Positions 20,525 through 29,645 of a stretch of 50,237 nt of DNA are shown in pieces. Both the position numbers and the translations under genes were made by a program. Origin of the DNA: Pinguiococcus pyrenoidosus (taxonomy: Eukaryota; Sar; Pinguiophyceae; Pinguiochrysidales; Pinguiochrysidaceae). Below the pieces are notes generated by a model. The model was not told where the DNA came from and ran no database searches. It was given only the letters and a program-made list of their open reading frames with translations. The first letter of the stretch is position 1. Each line of letters opens with the position of its first letter. The DNA lies in contig JAAMXY010002091.1 in NCBI GenBank assembly GCA_019677205.1, positions 1-50,237 on the forward strand, read 5' to 3'.

Positions 20525-21413
20525 ATGATCCGAGGGCTTCTCCTCCTCGCCGGCGTGCTCGCGACGCCCGTGGCGGGCTTCCAGGCCAAGGCCTGGCGCC
20601 CGTCAAGGCCCGCCGCGGCGCTGAAGCGCTCGAATCTTCGCATGGAATTTGGTGACGTGTTCTACAAGGTATCGTTTCCTCCCCTCCCTCTGCTGCCGCT
20701 CTCCCCCCTCTCGAGCGCCACGCTGACGTCATGTCCAACAGGGCTTCGGCGCGTGGTGCAACCGATTCCCGGACGAGGACAAGCAGCAGTTCCCGGAGTA
20801 TTTCGTCCTGCCAGAGGGCGTCTATGAGGTGGCGCTGCCGAGGCCCCTGGGCATCGTGTTCGAGGAGGTCGAGGCTGGCGAAGCCGCCGGCATCCGGGTC
20901 GTGGAGCTCGTGGAAGGGGGCAACGCAGAGAAGAGCGGGGAAATCGGTGAGAGGACCCCACGGCGGCAGCGTGAGCTGGCCATTGCTCATCGAATCTGCA
21001 GGTGTGGGGGACGTGCTGCTTGCTTGCACGGGCGTGAAGGTCGTGGGAGCCAAGTATGAGCGGCCGCTCGTGCAGGCGGACATTCTGGACTGGGACACCA
21101 TCATGAGCGCGATTGCCAGCAACGAGGAAAAGTACGCAAGCGAGCCCAGAATAGCCGAGCCGCCGGCTCGCGCAGGGTGCTCCGAGCTTGGTTGACTCTG
21201 CGCCTCCGCTGCAGGTGGAATTGCCCGAGGGACGAGGTCATCATGCAATTCGTCAAGGCAGGCTATGAGAAACCGCAGGAATACCTCTACGGGTACGTGG
21301 TCCTCGCACCCGGGTCCCCGCCAAGCGAGAGCGGAGGAGCTCATGGCTTGGCTGCTTGCGATAGGAAAATGCGGAGCATTGCCTCGCCGCTCGAGCCGCT
21401 GTTCATCAAGTAG
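20525..21413 (+). CDS. Plastid-targeted PDZ-like protein
   Basis: Five exons (20525-20668, 20742-20946, 21002-21131, 21215-21292, 21365-21413) give 201 residues. The leader IRGLLLLAGVLATPVAG is followed by Phe (GFQAKAW), an ASAFAP-type motif, then an Arg/Ser/Ala-rich transit-like stretch. The mature part has a PDZ-like fold: RPLGIVFEEVE as the carboxylate-binding strand, then GNAEKSGEIGVGDVLLACTG. PDZ domains bind C-terminal peptides; here a role in the plastid stroma or thylakoid assembly is plausible but unproven. Intron 4 (21293-21364) is 72 bp, a multiple of three, and stop-free in frame, so a retained form would add 24 residues. AATAAA at about 21565 may be its poly(A) signal. Confidence 0.75.
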
Positions 21414-21516
21414 CGAATTCATATCAGCACGAAACATCGGGACTGCCTAAACGCTTTGGATCATGCAACACGCGGAAGCGAGCAGGCCGATCCGGCCCTT
21501 GCCTGGGCAGATGTTG

Positions 21517-21547
21517 CTACGATCGACGACCGACGACCGACGACCAT
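21517..21547. repeat. GACGACC-type short tandem repeat
   Basis: About three copies of a CGACGAC/GACGACC unit lie in the 264-bp convergent gap between the PDZ and CNBD genes. It is a simple microsatellite; no function is implied. Confidence 0.5.
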
Positions 21548-21677
21548 AGGTATCTGATCGTTCGAATAAAAGGCTCCCTCTACGCGCAGTACAGTCAGTT
21601 TCCCCCTCCCAAACCGGCGCGCAACGCCAATCTTCTCCTTCATGATTGCTATCTCGTGCAAAGTCCGCGCTCTTCGG

Positions 21678-23717
21678 TCACGTGAAAAATGTACGCGGGC
21701 TTGCGTTGTGCTCCTTCTCGTCCTTCTCGTCGCTGAAGTTGATGTCCGCCAGATGGATGTATTCGGCCGCCAAGTCCTCAGGCAGCGCGACGCCATTCGC
21801 TTGACAGAGCCCTTGTAGGCGCCGGACCTTGTCCTGCAGCGCGTCGATCATCTGGCGACAGTCCTCGGGGCTCCAAAAGTTGATGAGCGGCTCTTCATGG
21901 GCAGCCTCGTCTCCCGAATCGGTGGAATGCTTTCGTCGAGCCCGCGCCAGCTCGATGAGGCTGCTCGACAGCTCGGGAATCAACGGCGCGAAGTGTCGAA
22001 AGCGCTTGCCTGCCAAATACAAGAGCGTGCAGTTCTCTTGCGCACGGAGGGTTGCGCTTCGCGGGGCGCCAGTAAGCAGAGCAATCTCTCCCATCACCGC
22101 GCCCTGCGAGGTAACGGCGCGTTGGCGGTTGAAAGGATCGGTTCAGAGCGCATGGCGGCGGCGCGGCGCTCACCTTCTCCATGATCGCGAGAAACTTATC
22201 GTCTTCGTCGTCGACGCTGCTGCGGAACGTCGCTTTGATCCTGCCTTGAAGCAGCATGTAGACACCTCGGTCGTGATCCCCTTGCCGAGCAATGATCTCT
22301 CCGGGCGAGAAGGCCCGGAACTCCAGCAGCTGTCCAATCTGAAGCCTCCGCGCTTCCGGCAGCTCGGAAAAGAGGGGCACCATCTTCAGCGAGTTTCCCG
22401 CGTGCGTGTGCTCAAGTTGTAGCTGCGGAAGCCTTCGTCAGTGGCACGGTGCTGCGACGCGCGAGGCTCGATGGGTCCTCACCATGGAGTCCTTCAGGTC
22501 GGGACACAGGTCCAGCACGTTCATCATGTTGTCCCTCGTGATGGACAGAATGAGACTCGGCTCAAAGGCCCGGGCAGTCGCGGTTCGCGGTGTTCCCTCC
22601 AGCATCCCTTCGCGTGTGACAAGTCGCGTTAGTATTGAGAATCCATGCCGTTGGAAACGGAGACACTTGCTCCGCACCGATCTCTCCGAAGACCTCGTCC
22701 TCCTTCAGCATCCCGATGAGCGTCTCTCCGTCCTCGTCGGAGGTGTAGATTCTCACCAGGCCATCGTAGATGATGTACACGCGATCAGACGCTTCGCCCT
22801 GCCGGAAGATCACCTCGCGCTTCTTGTACATCTCCACCGTGACCATGGTCGACAGCAAGTCCAGAGGGCCCATGAGGCTGAAGCGCTTCTCTTGCACCAG
22901 ATTGCTCTGCTCCAAGAGGATGAAGCGGAGTGAGGATTCGCCCCGGAGCTGGAGTTGGCAAGGGAAATCCGTAGCCGAAGAAGATGGCGAACCTCGATCT
23001 TCCGGAAGAACGGCAGCCTCGCCAGGTTGCTCTTGATCCTCAAGGACAACGAAGCGAAAAGGGACCTCCGAAGCTGGGGCGCCTTCCGCAAGATACTTTG
23101 GATGTCGACGCCGCTGATCACGTAGCAGGTGGCAGGAGTGAGGGCCGACACCGTCGCGGTGAAATGCGAATTTCCTGCTTGCCATGACAAGCATCAGACC
23201 ACCGAGGCCGCAGAGAAGCTTCGCAAAAGGTACAGAAACTTCACGAGAGTCGGAAGTGAGAGGCGTTACCTAGTACGCAGCCCTCTCCGAAGCAGTATGC
23301 AGCATCGTGCACGCCCAGGAGCACCTTCTGCCCATTGGAACCGCGCACGGTCACCTCGACTCTCCCCTTCGGTCGGAGGTTGGAAGTTGCCGTCGGGGCT
23401 TGTTATGAAGGATTTCTCCGCGAGAGCTTTGAGCACGGCGCAGCGGGCCTGCTTACCTCTGCCAGAATGCCAAAGAGCTGGCCAGGACAACCCTCCTCGG
23501 CGATAACTTCTCCGCTGGCATAGTACTTCTCCTCCAGCTTGTCCTGCAGTTCGGCGACCAGCTCGGTGGAAAGCTCTGCCGGCTGGCAGCTTAGCTTCGC
23601 GGCATCTCCTGCTGGTCCCATGAACGCTTACGAACCTTCAAAGCCCGCGAGTTGGCGCAGCAGCTCTGCCTTCCTCTCTGTGGGTGCGTAGGTGAGGATG
23701 GCTTGGCGGTTTCCCAT
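21678..23717 (-). CDS. Triple cyclic-nucleotide-binding-domain protein
   Basis: Eight exons (23717-23636, 23575-23457, 23366-23270, 23174-22993, 22948-22678, 22607-22483, 22422-22174, 22103-21678) give 516 residues. There are three consecutive CNBD folds, at about 20-150, 170-295 and 300-430, and no kinase domain. CNBD-C has a canonical phosphate-binding cassette GEIALLTGAPRSAT with the key Glu and Arg. CNBD-B has GEIGMLEGTPRTAT, also intact. CNBD-A has GEGCVLGNSHFTAT, lacking the Pro-Arg, so it probably does not bind cNMP. A charged C-terminal helical tail follows. PKA regulatory subunits have two CNBDs. A stand-alone three-domain protein could regulate a kinase or act as a cNMP sensor; no inhibitor sequence was identified. 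The 44-bp intron (22949-22992) is among the shortest in the window. Confidence 0.82.
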
Positions 23718-23964
23718 TGTCAGTGCAGCCGCCGCAACGACTTCGATGAAGATGCCTCTGCCGCGCGGTTGCGAAGCGCCACAAGACTGCTTCGTTTCAC
23801 CAATTTTTTTCGCCTCCCCAATCCGGACGAGGTCACTTGGCAAGCAGCGCAGGCCAGACCTTGCAGAGCGACCACAACCGAGCGTAGAGACGAGGCCGTG
23901 GACGGTATTTTCTTGGTTGGGTCCGGGTTTGGGTCCGGCCAGGAATCGTTGTGCCACGTACCCC

Positions 23965-24090
23965 GATAAATTCATCGACCGAATTCATAGAATTTGCTTT
24001 TCGACGACATTACAGTATTTCTACTGTAACGCAACGAACTTCTTGAAGAGCTGTGTAGTTGGCTTTCTTTATTCAAACATTCAAACAGTC
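23965..24090. promoter_or_regulatory. AT-rich island in divergent gap 23718-24194
   Basis: A moderately AT-rich stretch (GATAAATTCATCG, then ACAGTATTTCTACTGTAA) lies between the CNBD gene (-) and the membrane-anchored orphan (+). ACAGTA...TACTGT near 24011-24025 forms a short inverted repeat. It is a candidate shared promoter from position only. No gene was seen in the rest of the gap. Confidence 0.35.
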
Positions 24091-24194
24091 ATGGAACTGT
24101 TTGAAGATCAGAGCGAGACGCGGACTTCGACGCCGCTTTGGCGCGCGTGCTGAGCCCATCTCGCGGTGACTGGCGCTGATCTCCGTACTTGAGG

Positions 24195-26174
24195 ATGCTG
24201 CGCAGGAGGAAGCCTTCGAAGAGCACCGAGCGCTTCACGCGCGTCGTGGAATCGGGGCCCATCGAAGCGCCGGAGCATGATCGCCTGCGTGCGCGCTTGA
24301 ATTCCATCCTCCCGGAGGAGGACGTGCAGGTGACGCCACCGCTTTCTTGACCTCTGGAGGTCGTAGTATGACGCAGAGCTCGAAATGATGAAACATGGCG
24401 GTCGAGAAGCAAGGGATTTGGAAACGTTCTGAACAAGACAGACGAAGACTGCCTTGCGCCCCTTCGGAATGCTGCATCATGGACCAAGGGAAGAGGCGCA
24501 GCGCAGATTCTTTTGGGCAGAGGCCGAGGAGTGTCGAAGGGAAATGAGCAGTGAAGAGATGGGACGAGAGCAGAAGCACACAGGTGCTGCAGAGATCTCA
24601 CGAGAGGCAATTCCGCGCTCAATGCCACGCAGAATGCCTTTCCCCTGGAGCCGGAGGAGGCTCCCGACCCGCGAAAAGGTCCGCGGACGTTGACGGCAGC
24701 TCTTCTGTGGCCTGTCACAGCCTACCTGCATGCCGTCTGGTGGGCCGGAAACGTGGTGACTGCCAAAGTGACGGCGCCCGTGGCAAGACAGGTGGCCATG
24801 GCGGCGATGCCGATTACCACCGCCTTCTATCAATCGTTGCTTCATTGGCTTCGGAATCTCACGCCAGAGCGCGCAAAGCACCTGGGGCGCATCGTGGGCA
24901 ACTTTGTTTACAATCTGTGCGGCCTTCCGAACACGGAAGCGGGGATTCGGGTACGTGTTTGGGTCGTCTTTTGCTGGAACAGCGGATGCGGTAGGATGAC
25001 GAGCCCAGGATGACGACCCGTGGTTGACAGGCCGTGCAAGGGGGTACAAGAACGCTGCAAGCGGGCGCCAGGCTCATGGGGAGTCCGGAAGGACGGAATG
25101 TCATTGTCGAAGGAGCTTCGCTTCTTGTGCATCTCGCGGAAGCACTGGATACACCGGAAACACACGCCTTTATCAAGAAGGGCACCAGCATGTACACCAA
25201 CCTTTTCAGGCTGCTGGCGTCTTCGGACGGAGTGTATTTTGCAGAATGCGCTGCGGATCTCTTCCGATTGAACATCGAAATGGTGCGCACTTCTGCGATG
25301 GAGCCGCGCTTCTCATGCTTCCTCAACCTTTAACACCTCTTTCCCCCCCCCCTGCATTACTTCCCAGGCGAACGCGCCCGAGACGGTGGAGCTGGTTGCC
25401 GAGGCTGTTGCGAACCTCAGCGCGGCGCTGAAGGACGAGTATGAGCGCACGGAGAATGGCGATGTTGGCATCGCTGCCAAGCAGGCCGGTAAACCTTCGG
25501 CGGAAGGCGTGCTCGAGCAGACTGCGCAGCCCGAGACGGACAAAGAGCGGGGCGACAGCCTGCGCCACGACACCAGTAGATCAAGGGGAAGTGGTACGGC
25601 GAGTGATGCTGGATCGCATGGGCCGGACAGAAGCAGTCTTGATGCGTCAGCAAAGCCACCGGAGGAAGATCCCCTCACAGCTCCGCTGGAACTGGCGGAC
25701 GAATCATCTATAGCCGAGAGTGTGAGTGAGCCAGGCTGGCCAGAAGCTGAGATTTCCAATGGCGATGTTGCGCATCAGGCTGCATCCGAGCAAGCAGAGA
25801 GGAAGGCTGGGGAAGGCCCCTTGCTGCGACAAAAGGCGGCAAAGGGCGTCCTCCCGGCGAAGACCGTCGACACCGAGCCCGAGGACATCGAGCCCGAGGA
25901 CATCGAGCCCGAGGACACAGCTGTTCGCAGGCATCGCGAGGAAGAAATGAGCCGGAAGGACCAGCAATACGAGGACAGGGTCAAGCGATTTGCCGCCCTA
26001 ACCGAAGCAGCCTTGGCCAAGCGACAGTTGCCGTCCGCAGCTGTGCGCGTTAAGAAGATGGGGGATGACTTCAGCTGGCTCGGAGCGGTTCTCGGAGTCG
26101 CCGTGATCGCATGGTTCTCTCTCGGCCTCTACGGCCTCTGGGTCCTTCTGCCGATTGGGAGAGTCGCATTTTGA
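24195..26174 (+). CDS. C-terminal-anchored orphan protein
   Basis: Four exons (24195-24329, 24633-24950, 25031-25282, 25368-26174) give 503 residues. Intron 1 is 303 bp, much longer than its neighbours, and may hide a small exon. The N terminus is basic (MLRRRKPSKSTERF). Residues about 60-220 form Ala/Leu-rich helices (TAALLWPVTAYLHAVWW, then LQAGARLMGSPEGR). The middle is a long acidic, disordered linker with three copies of an EPEDI unit. A single strong membrane helix near the C terminus (WLGAVLGVAVIAWFSLGLYG) suggests a tail anchor. I do not recognise the family. The arrangement resembles tail-anchored adaptor proteins. Intron 3 has a run of 10 C before its acceptor. Confidence 0.65.
25869..25915 (+). 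repeat. Three 15-bp tandem repeats coding EPEDI
   Basis: Three consecutive near-identical 15-bp units (GAGCCCGAGGACATC) lie inside the acidic linker of the orphan gene at 24195. This is an in-frame coding minisatellite. Confidence 0.7.
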
Positions 26175-26536
26175 CAGGATCGACAGGATCGTCAAGGGTG
26201 GCGGCGTGACTGCTTGATGTCCGGTAATGAAGAAACCATTTACAAGCGATATGTTCCTCTCCTCTGTCAGACGAAGCACCTCTTCATCATCTGTACGTCT
26301 CTGGGTCTGTCCTGATCGGAATGTGCCAGACTTTTCGGAGCACGGAAAGACTTGGCCTCGCACACATGGTCTTCAAGCATCGGCTAGAAGCATCCGTCGA
26401 AAGCTTCCAGCTGCAGGGTCTCCGCATGACCGGTTGGGCGGCTTTCTTCGCGCCCCTTCACGTACGAAGGCCTCGATGGCAAGGCGTCGGGGAAATGGTG
26501 CTGTCCCTGTGGCGCACCTGTCATGCAAGCACGTTC
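26175..26536. other. Convergent gap, nothing recognised
   Basis: This 362-bp stretch lies between the stops of the orphan gene (+) and the small basic-tailed ORF (-). A plus-strand ORF covers part of it (26321-26569) but crosses the end of the minus gene and has no recognisable domain. It is probably 3' UTR for both genes. Confidence 0.3.
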
Positions 26537-26818
26537 CTAGCGCTTTCTACGCTTCGGCGGGGGTGCTGACGCCGCGTTCAGTTGGTCTCTGACACTGATG
26601 AGGTCCCTGTAGACCTCTTGGAGAACGCCATGCAAGGAGTTCACCCGCGCCATCGAGCGGTAAAGGATCTCGCGAGGCTCCTGCTCCCCTGCGACGAAGG
26701 CAGCTGCATGGTCAGACTCCCCAGCATCCCGAACGGGCTGTCGGCGGCTAGCTGCAAGGGGGTGAAGCAGATCCTCTAGCGGGTTGCTCGTCCTGGTGCG
26801 GAAAGCCGGAAGCAGCAT
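26537..26818 (-). CDS. Small helical protein with basic C-terminal tail
   Basis: This 93-codon ORF has an ATG at 26818. It encodes a helical region (SLHGVLQEVYRDLISVRDQL) and ends PPPKRRKR, a nuclear-localisation-like tail. The composition looks coding. An additional 5' exon may lie in 26819-26991, where the minus strand stays open from an ATG at 26991, but the junction could not be fixed. The size and helical character resemble small Mediator or complex-bridging subunits, but nothing supports a specific family. Confidence 0.45.
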   Translation of the reverse strand: MLLPAFRTRTSNPLEDLLHPLAASRRQPVRDAGESDHAAAFVAGEQEPREILYRSMARVNSLHGVLQEVYRDLISVRDQLNAASAPPPKRRKR

Positions 26819-27151
26819 TCTGGCTCGACGCGAGGGTTGAAGCGGGCGATGCGGTTGTATAGCCCCCTCGACGGCGAAAGGGTATAGGTTGATTTCCGGG
26901 TCTTGCGTGCCCTTTGTGCGCGGGCTTCGCCAATGAAATGCGCTTCAGCAACAGGGGTTTGCCATCTTCGAATCTGGATAGACTCTATCATGGGCAGCTC
27001 TGCTCAGGCCCTAGGATTAGGAGCGCCGGGATCCAATCCCAATACGAATGATCCATCTGGAAAGAAGGAATCTACCTCCGGTGTAATACAGCTATGAAGC
27101 TGGCAAAGTGGTTCGTATCAAGAACAGCGCAGAACCAACCAGCACCCTAAG

Positions 27152-27475
27152 ATGCAGACGGTTTTGGTGACAACCGGTGAGAACGCGTACGAAGAGCAGC
27201 AGTACTACACCTATAAGCCAGCTGATTTCTACAAACAGCTACATGCATGCTGTCGGTGGCGTTCGCCAATCACCTGGCATCCGACCGGCGAAGATCCATC
27301 CGTTGTGCAGTCGAACCACAGCTTCAAGCATTTGATCGAACGGGAGGTACCAGGGTCTGCTCTGCCCGTGAACTTTTCAGTTATCGGCGTATCGGGGATT
27401 CCGGCGGCGACGGAAGCCTCGGAAACCTTTCGGAATGTTGCCGACTTTCACATTCGCTCGCCATCGCACAGCTGA
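27152..27475 (+). CDS. Hypothetical 107-residue protein (weak)
   Basis: The ATG at 27152 opens 107 codons, rich in Tyr, Gln and His near the start (EEQQYYTYKPADFYKQ). There is no recognisable domain and no clear splice to flanking exons. It is the only plausible gene in the 26819-27650 interval, which otherwise shows nothing. It could be an exon of a larger gene or a chance ORF. Confidence 0.3.
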   Translation: MQTVLVTTGENAYEEQQYYTYKPADFYKQLHACCRWRSPITWHPTGEDPSVVQSNHSFKHLIEREVPGSALPVNFSVIGVSGIPAATEASETFRNVADFHIRSPSHS

Positions 27476-27650
27476 GCAAGTCGTTCGATCTTCTTCGCAT
27501 CGCTTACTTCGATTGATATTGGCAGCGGGAACCAGAATCCAGTGAAGCTTTCCCTTCTCGAGTGACCGCACCCGAATCCACGCTCTGCGTCCGCGGTGAA
27601 CAAGGGCACGACAAGCGCGGCCATTGCCATGCCGCACTCCTAGACTCAGA

Positions 27651-29482
27651 ATGGCGCAGAAAAGGGCGGATCGCCCCGACAGCGACCGTGCGACGGGCCT
27701 GAAGGTACGCTTTCCCGCGGGAGTTCCCGCAAGGGAAGCCGCACCACGGAAGCCAGGCGGAAGGCCCGAGACGAGGTCGAGCGTTGCAGAAGGCTTCGGA
27801 ATATGCGATGGCATCAATGGTCGACGCCGACCGAAGCCTTGACGCCGCAGGAATCGAGCATGGATGGTCGGCTCAAAATGGAGGGGGCCGTTCTCGGTCC
27901 TTTCCTGGAGGGACAGGGAAGAGGCGGAAAAGCGCCGGCCGGCTGGATTGTCAAGGTCCGAGCCGTCATGCCGATTTCTCTGCTGCACTAGTGACTTGGT
28001 GAGGGGCATGAGAGACATGTCGGAGCACCGCAGCGCTGGAGAGAGACAGACACAGAAAGAGAGAGAGAGAGATGCCGATGAAGGCCGTCTCGTGAGCCGA
28101 TTCGTCGGCAACGAGGCTTCACCCTCTCATGCGTTTATCTTGCCACAGGCGCCTACGTTTGGACCATCACGACAGCAATTTGCCGCGGGGTTTGCCAGTA
28201 GGAGCACCATGGCGAGGCAGAGTCCCAAGGGAGCCGGAAGCACGAAGCCAAAGTGCCTGTTCCATCGAAGACGAGCCCTCTCGCCACTCCGGAAGCGCAG
28301 CCGAAGCGACTCGGCGCGCAAGGTACGTAGAACACGTCACAGTCGCCTCGGGAGGCCTTCGGACGTGCTGATGTGGATGTCCCTGCTCTTCTCAGGAGAG
28401 CCACGGGAGTCTGGATGCGCCGAGAGTGTATCGCCATGTGGTGTACCCTTTCCTCGGCGCCGCTGACGACGGAATGAGTCGTCTGGAGCCGGCGATGGTA
28501 GCTCTGGGTGGCGCGCAGAATGGAAAGATGCAAGCGAGGCCTCGGTCTTTGAGCGATGCCGTGCTAGCTGCATATGATCAACCGGTGATGCCGCATCAAG
28601 CGCAGGTGACAGACTTTGAGCTGACGACGCTGCATGCTGCTCTAGGCGGTTTTCCCCGCCAAGCCGGAGCGAAGCAAGTGGAAGACGCCGCACGACATCC
28701 TGGATCAGCCGGTGCGTCCTCCCGAGATGCGTTGTTGTCAAAGTCGCAGGCTCAATGGGAACGACTGCAGGGCGGCCGCCTTCATAGCCGATTTGTCCTC
28801 GTGAGGATCGACGATGTGAAGCGGATTAGTGACTCTCCAATCGTCGCCTACGATCCAGGGATCGAGGTAGCTTGTCAAGTCCAGCGTGGCGAAGTGCTTG
28901 AGGCTTTCGCTTATGGCCTTTTCGCCTCACAGGACTTTCTACATGTCGACCCGTCGTACTTGCGGGACAAGACGCTCGGGGATCTGCTCCTCTCGGGAGC
29001 CTTGCACCTACACCATGAAGAGAAGCAGAGCCGGGTGCAGAAGTCATCGAGACAAGAGCAAGCTTCGGATCCGCGCGACATGCAGCGAGTAGACTACGAT
29101 GGACTCTTTTCGGCCTTGACCAACTTGATGGAGGGGCGCAGCGACTTTTACACGGTGGATAACATCGCGCTCTGTCCCACCGACGAGCCACACAACGTCT
29201 GGATCGGTAGGACTGCGCAGCTTCATCCATTGGCGCGGAGGGGGGCTCTCAGGCAGACGCTTTCCGCCTTCGCAGGATCGCTCTCATGCACGCGGATAGG
29301 AGACTCTCGATTGGTTACGATGCGGCTTATTTCAATTATCGAGACCGAGACTCTGGTAAAGCGCCAACTGCGAAGCAGGCACGCGTCAGGCACTTACTCT
29401 TTGAGCTCACTTCCAGGTCAACGCTGAGCTGTGGGACGTCTTGGCAGATTCTCTTCAGAATGATCATGGCAGCGCATCCTGA
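27651..29482 (+). CDS. Five-exon orphan protein
   Basis: Exons 27651-27687, 27753-27955, 28149-28322, 28396-29355 and 29417-29482 keep frame and give about 479 residues. The exon 1-2 junction is the least certain. The N-terminal third is basic (RKARDEVERCRRLRN, then RALSPLRKRSRSDS). The central part has an ordered-looking region beginning HSRFVLVRIDDVKRI and continuing to YDGLFSALTNLMEGRSDFY. The last exon is short and acidic (WDVLADSLQNDHG). No known family is recognised. The basic, Ser-rich N terminus suggests a nuclear protein, but this is speculative. It is convergent with the RalGAP gene, 163 bp apart. Confidence 0.55.
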
Positions 29483-29645
29483 CGTAGACGTGTTGGAGCC
29501 AAGCTTGGTGGGGAACGTTTGGGGGCGGAGACGCGCGTGCGGGAGACGACGCGACCAAAGACAATACACACCTTCATGATACATCTGACTACTTCAGGAC
29601 GCGAACATTGAGACACAATCCGAAGCTTGGGACGGACAGCTCCGA

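Noticed and set aside
25869-25915. Short direct repeats as a CRISPR array
   Set aside because: The units are contiguous without spacers and encode an in-frame EPEDI peptide repeat.
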